Part shown: piece by piece, positions 9,950 to 19,399 of the stretch
Position numbering within the stretch: the first letter of the stretch is position 1
Layout: each line of letters starts with the position of its first letter
DNA from: an uncultured Akkermansia sp.
GTDB lineage: Bacteria; Verrucomicrobiota; Verrucomicrobiia; Verrucomicrobiales; Akkermansiaceae
Direction of reading: 5' to 3'
DNA length: 64,000 bases
NCBI GenBank assembly: GCA_947629715.1
Contig: CANRET010000004.1
Coordinates: forward strand, 1-64,000
The notes under the pieces: model-generated
The model's input: only the letters and a program-made list of their open reading frames with translations
What the model was told of the DNA's origin: nothing
Databases searched by the model: none
Translations under genes and position numbers: made by a program

Positions 9950-10813
9950 TTAATTGTTCGCGTCTCGCTCTTCCTCATCATCGTCCTCCTCGTTGTGCAC
10001 TTCGAGGGCGCGGCGCATTTTGCGGGTGAGGAAGGGACGCACGATGAGACCGTAGAGCAGGTAGCACAGGAAGAAGATGGCGGGGGCAATCCACGGAAAG
10101 CAGATGAGCGTTCCCACGGCGATGACAGCCAGCAGGATGGCGGTGATGGTGCCGCGCTTGCGGAAGGTGATGTGCTTGAAGCTCGGGTAGATCACGCGGC
10201 TCATCATGAGCAGGGAGACGAGAGTCATGGCGATGGCCATGAGGATTTGCCAGGGTTGGGCGATGACGAGGTTGCGGTTGGTGGTGATGTCAATCACCAG
10301 GTACATGGCGCTCACCACCACGCCGGCGGCCATGGGAACGGGAAGCCCTACGAAGTCGGAGCTTTGATTGGGCTTGCGCGGGGCGGACGCCATGCAGTTG
10401 AAGCGCGCCAGTCGCAATGCCGCGCAGAGCAGATAGAGCACCGCTATCCCATCCCCCAGGAAAGGCACGGGCAGCTGGAAAAGCACGGCCCGTGCCAGCA
10501 GCATGGCCGGGGCGATGCCGAAGGAGACGACATCCGCTATCGAGTCGAATTCGCGCCCGAAAGGTCCGTCCGCCCGGCAAAGCCGCGCCACACGACCGTC
10601 CAGCAGGTCAAACAAACACGCCGCGAATATCAGGTACGTGGCTTGCCTGTAGTACTCGAAAGCCTCCGGTGTGCCGGAGTCGAACTGCATGCCCTTGAAG
10701 ATGGTCAGGATGGAAAAAAATCCGCAGAGCAAATTGCCCGCCGTGAGCATGTTCGGGAGGACGGGTATTTTCGGTTCGTCCGGGTACTGCGGCGGAAAGG
10801 AGGGGGAGGTCAT
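9950..10813 (-). CDS. pssA: CDP-diacylglycerol--serine O-phosphatidyltransferase
   Basis: PNMLTAGNLLCGFFSILTIF and DLLDGRVARLCRADGPFGREFDSIADVVSFG (CDP-alcohol phosphatidyltransferase motif). Confidence 0.9.
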   Translation of the reverse strand: MTSPSFPPQYPDEPKIPVLPNMLTAGNLLCGFFSILTIFKGMQFDSGTPEAFEYYRQATYLIFAACLFDLLDGRVARLCRADGPFGREFDSIADVVSFGIAPAMLLARAVLFQLPVPFLGDGIAVLYLLCAALRLARFNCMASAPRKPNQSSDFVGLPVPMAAGVVVSAMYLVIDITTNRNLVIAQPWQILMAIAMTLVSLLMMSRVIYPSFKHITFRKRGTITAILLAVIAVGTLICFPWIAPAIFFLCYLLYGLIVRPFLTRKMRRALEVHNEEDDDEEERDANN

Positions 10814-10824
10814 GGTTATTCTAT

Positions 10825-12141
10825 CTAATTGACGAGAGATGCGATCCATTTAATCCACGCCATTACCGTGCTTGCTCGGCGTTTTATCGTTTCCTCACCG
10901 AGATTGGGAGTATGTTGAGCCATCACAGGAATAACGTCCTTACGCGAAATGTGACACCCATTATCTATGTACTTCTTGAACACATGAAAGAAAACGGGAT
11001 CTTGGAGAATACTTCTCGCAAGTTCTAATTTATTTTCTCTGAACGATAATGAGGCGATCCGCCTCCCTTTTTTTGTTAATTCAACGCACTTGCTTCCATT
11101 CTCTTTCTTGATATTAACTAATCCAAGATAGGCAGCAGCGTTTGCGTAATAATCGGCTTGCCTCATTGTAAAATCATAATTTTTTGCTATGATTTCATCC
11201 ATGGTGAGCTCTTCTCCTTTCTCGTATAAGGCTTGAAGCATATCCTCAATACGAACAAATGAATCTGCTTGCGGAAATGTTATTTTTGAACAATTTGTCT
11301 GTGGCTGAATGCTTAACAGTGAATCTATATCCGAAGTTGTTACGTCTAAAGGATATATCGTGTACGCTGTCGACTTTTCGCAATATACTGAATTGAGGTT
11401 GTCTTGTTCGGGAAAGTTAAAACGATATAGAAAGAAGTTTCCGTTTATATATTTGAGAAATATGGGTATAATGGCTTTCTTAACACTGTTCTTTTGAGAT
11501 ATATAGCGGTAGGGAAAATACAATTGCCTGGTGTTAAAATCCCGGCACTCATGATTTTTAGCCTCAATAATATAAATTGCACTCGGAGATTCATAAACAG
11601 CATCAATTTCTATTTGTGCTTTGTTAATACGAAGAGCGTATGATCTCTGCTGTCCGAGACCTCTTATATTGAAATCGAAGACACCGGTACCAAATCGGCC
11701 TGATATTGTAGGCAAGAACAGATCAGAAGGTTCTTCTTCGACGAAATCATGAATGATACCAGAAGCGAAAGCACAGGCGATGGCCGTTTGTTCGGACGTT
11801 ATTTCGGCGGGCGATGACGGCAACGTAACGTAATTGTTCGGTATTTCATGATAATTAGGTTTTTCTGTACAATCAGGCAACTTCGTGTACAGATCAAACT
11901 TGCCGAGCAAAAATGAATGTCGAGAAACAGGTAAAACACTTAATTTGTTTTCACAAAAAATTGCGGGAAGATTAGAAGAATGATCAAATTTGGTCATTAA
12001 GCGACATTCTTTATACTCATTAATTTTTGATGAAGAAAGAGGAATTGGTTCATCTTCAGATAATCTACTCTGGAGGCTTTCGTGCTCGATAAGTTCGCTC
12101 CACTTCCTTTCGATGAGAGACTGGTGATATCGGTTACCCAT
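10825..12141 (-). CDS. Putative type II restriction endonuclease (PD-(D/E)XK type)
   Basis: Adjacent to a D12-class methyltransferase; candidate nuclease motif IEIDAVYESPSAIYIIEAKN; AT-rich relative to flanks. Confidence 0.75.
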   Translation of the reverse strand: MGNRYHQSLIERKWSELIEHESLQSRLSEDEPIPLSSSKINEYKECRLMTKFDHSSNLPAIFCENKLSVLPVSRHSFLLGKFDLYTKLPDCTEKPNYHEIPNNYVTLPSSPAEITSEQTAIACAFASGIIHDFVEEEPSDLFLPTISGRFGTGVFDFNIRGLGQQRSYALRINKAQIEIDAVYESPSAIYIIEAKNHECRDFNTRQLYFPYRYISQKNSVKKAIIPIFLKYINGNFFLYRFNFPEQDNLNSVYCEKSTAYTIYPLDVTTSDIDSLLSIQPQTNCSKITFPQADSFVRIEDMLQALYEKGEELTMDEIIAKNYDFTMRQADYYANAAAYLGLVNIKKENGSKCVELTKKGRRIASLSFRENKLELARSILQDPVFFHVFKKYIDNGCHISRKDVIPVMAQHTPNLGEETIKRRASTVMAWIKWIASLVN

Positions 12142-12146
12142 GATAA

Positions 12147-13004
12147 TTAAAAATTGGTTACAACAAGCTCCGTCATGGTACCGCGCGAATTGGGGGAAGC
12201 CGCAATTGCTCGGGGGGCGCGAACTTTGTGAATTTTATACTCGTGATAAAGTTCACGAATTAACGAGCAATCGGAGTTTGAGAGCATAAAAAACGCTTCT
12301 TGTTCCGCAATTGTGTCACAAAATTTCTTCAGTTTGGTTTGCTCCTCATACGAAAAGCCTCCAGGATTATAACCTGTAAAGTTTGATGTTTGAGATACTG
12401 GAGCATAGGGTGGATCCAAGTAGACCAGAGTTCCTTTTCTAATATACGGAAGTGTATCACAATAATTTCCGTTTAGAATCGTAACGTCGCTTTGATTCAA
12501 ATACTCTGATATAGCACAAACCTTTGAGTACTCGCGGTAATTGGGACTCTTGTAATAACCGTATGGCACATTAAAAAAACCTTGAGAATTAACACGATAC
12601 AAGCCGTTAAAACACGTTTTATTCAAATAAATGATACGAGCAGCTCTTTCTATGACTGAAAGCTTCGCAAATGACGGAGACCGATCAATATCACGAATCT
12701 TGTAGAAATGTTCGACTGAGTTGATATGTTTATCCAATTCCAAGAGTAGCTCCTTTGGGTTGTTGCGTACCACCTTATACACATTGATAAGCTCCGCATT
12801 CAAATCATTAATAACAGCTTTTTTTGGTTGGATCGAGAGCAACATGCCACCCGCTCCAACAAATGGTTCAACATAATTATTAATTTGATCGAGCGGGGGC
12901 ATTAAATTACATAAAATTGGGGCAAGAGCACGCTTCCCACCAACCCACTTGAGCAGGGGTGAAATGAACTTTTTCGGAGAGTTAGGGAAAATGGGTTGCA
13001 TCAT
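12147..13004 (-). CDS. D12-class N6-adenine DNA methyltransferase (Dam-like)
   Basis: LLKWVGGKRALAPIL, VEPFVGAGGMLLS, TLVYLDPPYAPVSQTSNFTGYNPGGFSYEEQ (DPPY motif). Confidence 0.94.
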   Translation of the reverse strand: MMQPIFPNSPKKFISPLLKWVGGKRALAPILCNLMPPLDQINNYVEPFVGAGGMLLSIQPKKAVINDLNAELINVYKVVRNNPKELLLELDKHINSVEHFYKIRDIDRSPSFAKLSVIERAARIIYLNKTCFNGLYRVNSQGFFNVPYGYYKSPNYREYSKVCAISEYLNQSDVTILNGNYCDTLPYIRKGTLVYLDPPYAPVSQTSNFTGYNPGGFSYEEQTKLKKFCDTIAEQEAFFMLSNSDCSLIRELYHEYKIHKVRAPRAIAASPNSRGTMTELVVTNF

Positions 13005-13041
13005 AGCTTTCTCTCTGCTTTATTCTACCATGCTATCCGTA

Positions 13042-15846
13042 TTATGCAAGCAGTTGCTTTGCTCGTAATAGCAACTCATCTTTTGCCGAGTGGTCACTGC
13101 CGGAGCCGCGTGCCATGTCGGCCTTGCCGCCGCCTTTACCGGAGACGATGGGAGCGAGCGAGCGGATCAAATCGCCGGCGGCGAGTCCGACGGCTTGCGC
13201 CTCTTCTCCGCAGTAGGCGCCGAGGGAGAGAGACGCGCCGTCATCGGTCACCAAAAAGGCGGCTCCTGTGTAGTGACGCTTGCGCAGACCGTTGAAAAGC
13301 TCGGTGAGCAGGTCGGCGCCGCCGTCCGCGCAGAGCACGAGGCGTGAGCCGGTGAGTTGCTCGCTGAGCAAGGAATCCGCCAGGCTTGCCGCAGCGGCGG
13401 AGCGCGCTTTCCTGAGTCGTTTGTCCGCCTCTGACGCGGCCTCCTTCAAGGTGGTCACGTAGGCGAAGAATTGGTCGAGCAGACGGTTGATCGTGCGGAT
13501 GTCGCGCGCAGCGAGAGCCTTCACGGCGGGCTGCTCGTCATTGGACGGAACAGGGACGGCGGGTTGCCCGAGATCGGTGAGTTTACCGTTGGCGGAGATC
13601 AGTTTTTCCAGCGCATCCTTGCATTCCGGCAAGCGGCTCTCGATCATCTCGCGTACGGCGGCATAGCCCGCATCGCCGCAAGAAGCCTCAATGCGCCGTA
13701 CGCCACTGGCAATGGCTCCCTCGCTGCGAATCTTAAAGAAGCCGATTTGGCGGGTGGAGTGCACGTGCGTGCCGCCGCAGAGTTCCATGGATACGCCGTC
13801 GAACGCGCCGTCCGTCCCTCCCATTTGGACGAGACGAACGGTGTCGCCGTACTTATCGCCGAAAAATTGGCAGACTTCTTTGTGTTGGCGGATTTCGCTC
13901 ATGGGGTGCTCGGCGGCGGAAACCGGCAAATCCTGAGCGATCCAATCATTGACGAGTTCCTCCACGCGGCGCAACTGTTCTTTGGAAATGGGCGAGCTGT
14001 TGACGTCGAAGCGCAGGCGGGAGGACTCCACGAGGGAACCTTGTTGCGCCACGTCCTCGCTCACCACCGTGCGCAGGGCGCGGTGCATCAGGTGCGTGGC
14101 GCTGTGGTGCGCCTCGACGGCACGGCGAACATCCGAATCAACGGAGAGCATGACTTCATCTCCGACTTTCGGCTGTAAGCCGTCCTGCAGGGAGATGAGA
14201 TGCGCGCGGGCATTGCCGATTTGCTGCACGCCGAGCACGGGGCAGGAATCCCCGCCGAGCGTCAGAGTGCCGAGGTCGCTCACCTGTCCGCCCATTTCGG
14301 CGTAGAAAGGCGTGACATCCGTGATGACGAAGAGCAAGCCGTCCTGTTCATGAAGTTCGGTGACCTTGGCGGCGGCGGAGTCCTGCTCATAGCCCACGAA
14401 GCGGGTTGTCTGCGCAGTTTTGATGTCAAGGGCGCGCACTACCTGCTTCTTGCGGGCCGCCTTGGCGCGTTGCCGTTGCTCTTCCATAAGTTCTTCGAAG
14501 CGAGCGGCGTCCACGCTGAGCCCTCGCTCGCGTGCCATGAGCTGGGTGAGATCGATGGGAAAGCCGTACGTGTCGTACAGCTTGAAGGCGAATTCGCCGG
14601 AGACCGAACCCGCAGCGGCAATTTCTTTGTCGAAGAGTTCCAGCCCGCGATCCAGGGTCTCATTGAAGCTTGTTTCCTCGCGCAGCAAGGTTTCTTTGAT
14701 GGTGGCACTGCGTTCGCGAAGCTCCGGGAAGACGTCGCCCATCTCCGCCGCCAGCGTGTCCACCAGTTCGGAGAGGAAGGGACGGGTGAGACCGAGGGCT
14801 CGCCCGTAGCGCACGGCGCGGCGCAGGATGCGGCGCAGCACGTAGTTGCGTCCGTTATTGCCGGGGAGAATGCCGTCCGCAATGGAGAAGGAGAGCGTAC
14901 GGATATGGTCGGCTATCACGCGGAACGCGACGCTCTGCTTGAGGGTTTCCTGTTGCTCGGGGGAGGCATCCTGCGGGTAGAGGTCGGCGTAAGTCTGTCC
15001 GGAAATCTCCTCGAGCTTGGCGAAGATGGGACGGAACACGTCCGTGCTGTAATTGGAAACCCGGCGGGAGAAGTCGGTGAAGTTTTTGGTGCACTGCATC
15101 ATGGCGCAGGCGCGCTCGAAGCCCATGCCCGTGTCCACGTGGCAGGCGGGAAGGTTGCGGAAAGAGCCGTCTTTTTCCGCGTTGTACTGGATGAACACGA
15201 GATTCCATATCTCGATGCATTGGTCACTGCCGGCATTCACGAGCGAACCTTGCGTGTCGCCCGACGGGGTGAGATCCACGTGCAGCTCCGAGCAGGGGCC
15301 GCAGGGACCCGTCTCGCCCATCATCCAAAAGTTGTCGTGCGCATTGCCGTTCACCACATGCACTTTCGGATCCAGTCCCTTCGCGGCAAAGAGCGCCGCC
15401 CAGGCATCATACGCCTCCTGGTCAAATTCCCCGGGGTCGCCTTCGCTCGGGGCGTACACTGTGGCGTACAGACGTTCCACGGGGAAGCCCCAGCGTTCCA
15501 CGATGAGTTCCCACGCCCAGGCGATGGCCTCTTTCTTGAAATAGTCGCCGAAGGACCAGTTGCCCAGCATTTCAAAGAAGGTGTGGTGGTAGGAGTCCTG
15601 ACCGACGTCTTCGAGGTCGTTGTGCTTGCCCCCGGCGCGGATGCATTTCTGCGTATCCGCTGCACGTGCGGGACTCCACGGCGGGGTCCATACCCCCAGG
15701 AAGTATGGGACAAATTGATTCATCCCCGCATTGGTGAAGAGCAGACCCGGACTCTGCGGCATAAGCGATGCCGAAGGTACGATGGCGTGCTGCTTTTCCT
15801 TGAAAAAATCAAAAAAACTCTGCCGGATCTGAGCGGATGTCATCAT
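13042..15846 (-). CDS. alaS: Alanyl-tRNA synthetase
   Basis: MTSAQIRQSFFDFFKEKQHAIVPSASLMP...HNDLEDVGQDSYHHTFFEMLGNWSFGDYFKKEAI...HSATHLMHRALR...ELCGGTHV. Confidence 0.98.
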   Translation of the reverse strand: MMTSAQIRQSFFDFFKEKQHAIVPSASLMPQSPGLLFTNAGMNQFVPYFLGVWTPPWSPARAADTQKCIRAGGKHNDLEDVGQDSYHHTFFEMLGNWSFGDYFKKEAIAWAWELIVERWGFPVERLYATVYAPSEGDPGEFDQEAYDAWAALFAAKGLDPKVHVVNGNAHDNFWMMGETGPCGPCSELHVDLTPSGDTQGSLVNAGSDQCIEIWNLVFIQYNAEKDGSFRNLPACHVDTGMGFERACAMMQCTKNFTDFSRRVSNYSTDVFRPIFAKLEEISGQTYADLYPQDASPEQQETLKQSVAFRVIADHIRTLSFSIADGILPGNNGRNYVLRRILRRAVRYGRALGLTRPFLSELVDTLAAEMGDVFPELRERSATIKETLLREETSFNETLDRGLELFDKEIAAAGSVSGEFAFKLYDTYGFPIDLTQLMARERGLSVDAARFEELMEEQRQRAKAARKKQVVRALDIKTAQTTRFVGYEQDSAAAKVTELHEQDGLLFVITDVTPFYAEMGGQVSDLGTLTLGGDSCPVLGVQQIGNARAHLISLQDGLQPKVGDEVMLSVDSDVRRAVEAHHSATHLMHRALRTVVSEDVAQQGSLVESSRLRFDVNSSPISKEQLRRVEELVNDWIAQDLPVSAAEHPMSEIRQHKEVCQFFGDKYGDTVRLVQMGGTDGAFDGVSMELCGGTHVHSTRQIGFFKIRSEGAIASGVRRIEASCGDAGYAAVREMIESRLPECKDALEKLISANGKLTDLGQPAVPVPSNDEQPAVKALAARDIRTINRLLDQFFAYVTTLKEAASEADKRLRKARSAAAASLADSLLSEQLTGSRLVLCADGGADLLTELFNGLRKRHYTGAAFLVTDDGASLSLGAYCGEEAQAVGLAAGDLIRSLAPIVSGKGGGKADMARGSGSDHSAKDELLLRAKQLLA

Positions 15847-15963
15847 AGTCTGTTTTCTTTCGACCTTCCCGAGGTTTCTCGCATGCGCTAAGCTTACATG
15901 CTTCCCCCCGTTTTGTCAATGCGTTTGCCTTGCCTTTTCCTGCATCCATGGTATGATGAGAGC

Positions 15964-16413
15964 ATGTACCGCATCTGCAAGATCATCGAGTTGGAAAGCG
16001 GGCATCTGCTTTCCAAGCACCCGGGCAATTGTCAGTTTCCGCACGGGCACACTCGCAGCGTTGAATTGACTTTTACCGCCGAGACTTTGGATGATCATGA
16101 CATGGTGATGGATTTCAAGGCGATTCGCGAGATGCTCGGCGACTTTTTAGAGCAGTTCGACCACGCACTGTGCATGAACACGGACGATCCGCACTACGAC
16201 GACTTTCGTCGCGCGTACGGGGAACGCATCATCCCTTTTGACCACAGCGATCCCACGAGTGAGGCCATGGCTCGCGCCGTCTTTTGCCACGCAAAACAAG
16301 CTCTCAGTCGGGCGCAAGCTGACGGCGGCGTCTATCCCGTGCGAAGTTGCGTGAAACTGGGGCGCGTGCGCGTGTGGGAAACAAGCTCAACGTGGGCGGA
16401 ATACTGCGAATAA
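15964..16413 (+). CDS. queD: 6-carboxy-5,6,7,8-tetrahydropterin synthase
   Basis: MYRICKIIELESGHLLSKHPGNCQFPHGHTRSVELTF...DFLEQFDHALCMN...SVKLGRVRVWET-like C-terminus. Confidence 0.93.
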   Translation: MYRICKIIELESGHLLSKHPGNCQFPHGHTRSVELTFTAETLDDHDMVMDFKAIREMLGDFLEQFDHALCMNTDDPHYDDFRRAYGERIIPFDHSDPTSEAMARAVFCHAKQALSRAQADGGVYPVRSCVKLGRVRVWETSSTWAEYCE

Positions 16414-16430
16414 CGAGCTTCTTTCACTTC

Positions 16431-17081
16431 ATGGACCTCATCTGGCTCACGCGGGATCGGAACCGTGACCTCATCATCTACATGCTCGGTTGGGCGGCCA
16501 CGCCGAACGCCGTGCATCACATCGCCACTCCCCGCTACGATGTGCTCGCCTGCTGCCACTACATGTCTCTTCAACCCTTGCGCGCAGCAGATTTTGCGCA
16601 CTACCGCCGCATTTATCTTTTTGCCTGGTCCTTCGGCGTGTGGGTGGCGGAACAGTGCTGCCGGGAGCTGCCTCTCTTCCGTGCCGTTGCGCTGAACGGA
16701 ACACCTTTCCCCGTATCGGAGAAATACGGGATGAGGTTGCGCGTCGTGCTGCGCGCCATGCAAATGCAAGCCCGCTCCGGAGGAGGTTCGCAAACGATTT
16801 CCGCAGATGCGGCGCGTTCCATGCCGCCCGGTCCTTACCCGGATCGCAGTGCGGGGGAAAAGGCGGATGAATTGATGTATCTCGCGCAGTGCAGCAGAGA
16901 ATCGTCATCCGCCTGTCTCAGGTGGGATGCCGCGTACATTGCGGAACATGACGAGATCTTTCCGCCGGAGAGGATGGAGGCGTACTGGAGCAGCGTGGGA
17001 CTCGGCGTTCGCATTCCCGGTTTTCACTACCCGTTTGCCGACCCGAGGATCGTTACCTCCCACCTTGAACCGAGGTCATGA
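16431..17081 (+). CDS. DUF452 / BioG-like alpha/beta hydrolase (putative pimeloyl-ACP methyl esterase)
   Basis: MDLIWLTRDRNRDLIIYMLGWAATPNAVHHI...YRRIYLFAWSFGVWVAEQ...AVALNGTPFPVSEKYG. Confidence 0.75.
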   Translation: MDLIWLTRDRNRDLIIYMLGWAATPNAVHHIATPRYDVLACCHYMSLQPLRAADFAHYRRIYLFAWSFGVWVAEQCCRELPLFRAVALNGTPFPVSEKYGMRLRVVLRAMQMQARSGGGSQTISADAARSMPPGPYPDRSAGEKADELMYLAQCSRESSSACLRWDAAYIAEHDEIFPPERMEAYWSSVGLGVRIPGFHYPFADPRIVTSHLEPRS

Positions 17082-17193
17082 CTCGTTTTGATCTCGCCGC
17101 AGCGCGCTTTTATGCACACCGCACCCACGATGCTGCAAAAAAAAGGTTGCCAAACATGTCATTTCGGAGTACCCTAAGGGCTCGAAGGTTGAT

Positions 17194-18567
17194 ATGGACG
17201 AGAGTACACAAGAAGGAGCTGTTGCCTTTGACCTTTCGGAGTTGACGGATTTTCAATTCGGACCGGATTGGGCACGCTCGCAGGGAAGTTCTTTGCTGAC
17301 AGGTTTTACGACGACGTCTGCGGAGCGTTCTTCTCGCCGCACGGGAGGCAGAGGAGACAGGGGAGATGCGCGCCGCAAGGGCGGCAGGGACGAGCGAGTT
17401 TCACGGGGAGGACAGCGGGGGCGTTCCGAGCGACGAATGCAGTCCCGTGGGCCGCGGAAGGATGAGCCGCAGCGGCAGCTTCCGCAACCGGCGGAGGGGC
17501 TGCGGGTGGAAGTGCGTCCCAGTGACCCGATTCTCACCATATTTGCCACGGAGATCCAGCGTCAGAAGCGCGCGCACTCGCTGCTGGATCTGGCGCGCGT
17601 GGTGATGGCCAAAAACGACCGCTACGATCTCGTCTTCATGAAGCAGGAGGGCGGTCCGATGCTCATTCACTCCAAACGCGAGGACGGCTCATGCTGGCTC
17701 ACGCAGGCGGAGGCTTTGGCGTACTTGCACCAGGCTCCGTGGTTCGGCGAGCTGTACACTGCTGAACAGGTGCAGGAGGAGCAGCCGAAAGGCGCTTTTA
17801 CGGGCATTGCTGTCTGCTCGCTCGGCAAAGAAGTCATCGGTCCCGTCAACTGGCACGGTTACCAGCCGGCGCTGACTCATTTGTACAAGACCAAATATTC
17901 GTCGATGCCTTTGGCTGCTTTCCGCGCCGCCATCACTGTCAACAAGGATGAAGAGGCCGTGCAAAAGTGGCTTGCCGAGGCTTCGGTGCGTACCGTGTGG
18001 CATCCCGCTCGGGAAGGGGAACAGGACAAACGGCTCGGTACCGCGAAGGAGGTGGAGGAGGACTTTTTGGAGCATCATTTCAACGATATTTACGAGACGG
18101 TGGAAAAGGTCTTTATCAACGGCTCCGTGCCCTTGAAAAATCTCTCTCCCGGCCTGGCGGCTCACATGTCCATTCTCTCCGGCAGGCACCGTCGCTTCCC
18201 GCAAATTCTGATACCGAACTTGTGCCACGGGCTGGCGCGTCATCGCATGCCGATTTACAAGTGGAACGGACATCACTACACCGGGCCGAGCCGCATCCGC
18301 TCCGTGCCGGAGGGGACTGTGCTGGCCGACCGCATGTCGAGCATACTCAACTGGAGCAAGGAAAACTCCGGCAAAAAGGTGGACGCCATGTTTGCGGAGC
18401 TTTCCGGCGTACCGGTCGGCACAGATGAAGAGAGCAAGCAAGCTGCGGCAGACGCCTACGCTCCTTACACGGCCGATATGATCTGGCTGATGGAGCAGGG
18501 CTTCATCCTTGTGACCAATGACAATTCCGTATGGTTCCCGAAGGGGAAGGTTGCTCCTGCGACGTGA
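17194..18567 (+). CDS. Hypothetical protein with RG-rich N-terminal region
   Basis: Single 457-aa ORF; RRTGGRGDRGDARRKGGRDERVSRGGQRGRSERR segment followed by a globular-looking region; possible promoter TTGCCA-17-TACCCT at 17147..17175. Confidence 0.85.
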   Translation: MDESTQEGAVAFDLSELTDFQFGPDWARSQGSSLLTGFTTTSAERSSRRTGGRGDRGDARRKGGRDERVSRGGQRGRSERRMQSRGPRKDEPQRQLPQPAEGLRVEVRPSDPILTIFATEIQRQKRAHSLLDLARVVMAKNDRYDLVFMKQEGGPMLIHSKREDGSCWLTQAEALAYLHQAPWFGELYTAEQVQEEQPKGAFTGIAVCSLGKEVIGPVNWHGYQPALTHLYKTKYSSMPLAAFRAAITVNKDEEAVQKWLAEASVRTVWHPAREGEQDKRLGTAKEVEEDFLEHHFNDIYETVEKVFINGSVPLKNLSPGLAAHMSILSGRHRRFPQILIPNLCHGLARHRMPIYKWNGHHYTGPSRIRSVPEGTVLADRMSSILNWSKENSGKKVDAMFAELSGVPVGTDEESKQAAADAYAPYTADMIWLMEQGFILVTNDNSVWFPKGKVAPAT

Positions 18568-18579
18568 GACCGCAGCGCA

Positions 18580-18990
18580 TTAGTCGGCCCAGTTCCACTC
18601 GATGATTTTGGGAATGTCCGGGTGGATTGAATTCCCGACGGGGCAGGATGCCACGGCTGCCTCAACCATGGTGCGTTGCTGGGGCGAGAGGGGGCAGGGC
18701 ACCGTGATGGAAAAACGGAGGCTGCCGACGCCCTGCTTGCCTTCGGCGCACGCGGCGCAAATGCTGATCCCCTGCGTCGGGAATCCTTTTCTGCGACCGG
18801 TGAAGGAAATCATGCTCAACATGCAGGACGCCACGGTGGCTGCCAGCAGCTCGCCGGGGGAAGGGTACTCTCCCATGCCGCCCAGATCGGTCGAAACGTC
18901 CGTGTTCATCTCCGGATGCGTCGGTTTGTCAAACTCCGTGCGGCAGCGCATGTTGTTGTCCACTACGGTTCGTGAAGTGTAATTGCTCAT
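18580..18990 (-). CDS. OsmC family protein
   Basis: PSPGELLAATVASCMLSMISFTGRRKG and CPVGNSIHPDI motifs. Confidence 0.88.
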   Translation of the reverse strand: MSNYTSRTVVDNNMRCRTEFDKPTHPEMNTDVSTDLGGMGEYPSPGELLAATVASCMLSMISFTGRRKGFPTQGISICAACAEGKQGVGSLRFSITVPCPLSPQQRTMVEAAVASCPVGNSIHPDIPKIIEWNWAD

Positions 18991-19133
18991 GTCGGCATTG
19001 TAAAACGCGATTGCGGTAAAGTCAACCTGAGTTTCCACCTGTCAGGACAAATGCCTTTTGCAAGGGTTTGCTCTGTGAGTCACACTAACTTTGCTTGAAG
19101 TGCGGGGCAAAGTATGTCAGGCTTGGAGGCGCC

Positions 19134-19349
19134 ATGTCTCACCTGTTTACGATCACCTTTCGTTGCGGTGCGAAACTGTTTGAACGACTGGAGAAATTTG
19201 TCCTGGAGCGCAACATCGACCGCACTTCTGCCATCAAGCTGGCTCTGCACTATTATCTGAATCGGGCGAGCTGTTCTGAGGAAATCCCCGAGCAACCCTG
19301 CATTCTCGATGAATCTGCTGAGGATATCGGACGCCGAGCGTTTGAGTGA
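19134..19349 (+). CDS. Small protein, possible ribbon-helix-helix type
   Basis: MSHLFTITFRCGAKLFERLEKFVLERNIDRTSAIKLALHYYLNRA resembles an RHH fold; 71 aa. Confidence 0.5.
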   Translation: MSHLFTITFRCGAKLFERLEKFVLERNIDRTSAIKLALHYYLNRASCSEEIPEQPCILDESAEDIGRRAFE

Positions 19350-19399
19350 CGGCTTTCAATCGGATCGCCGGATGCGGCGCCGGGTGCGCAGGCTGACCC

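Noticed and set aside
9641-10828. Plus ORF of 395 aa (H/E/G/D-rich) opposite the acyltransferase gene and pssA
   Set aside because: Antisense shadow of two recognisable genes; low-complexity composition.
14200-15891. Plus ORF of 563 aa opposite alaS
   Set aside because: Antisense shadow of alaS; no domain seen.
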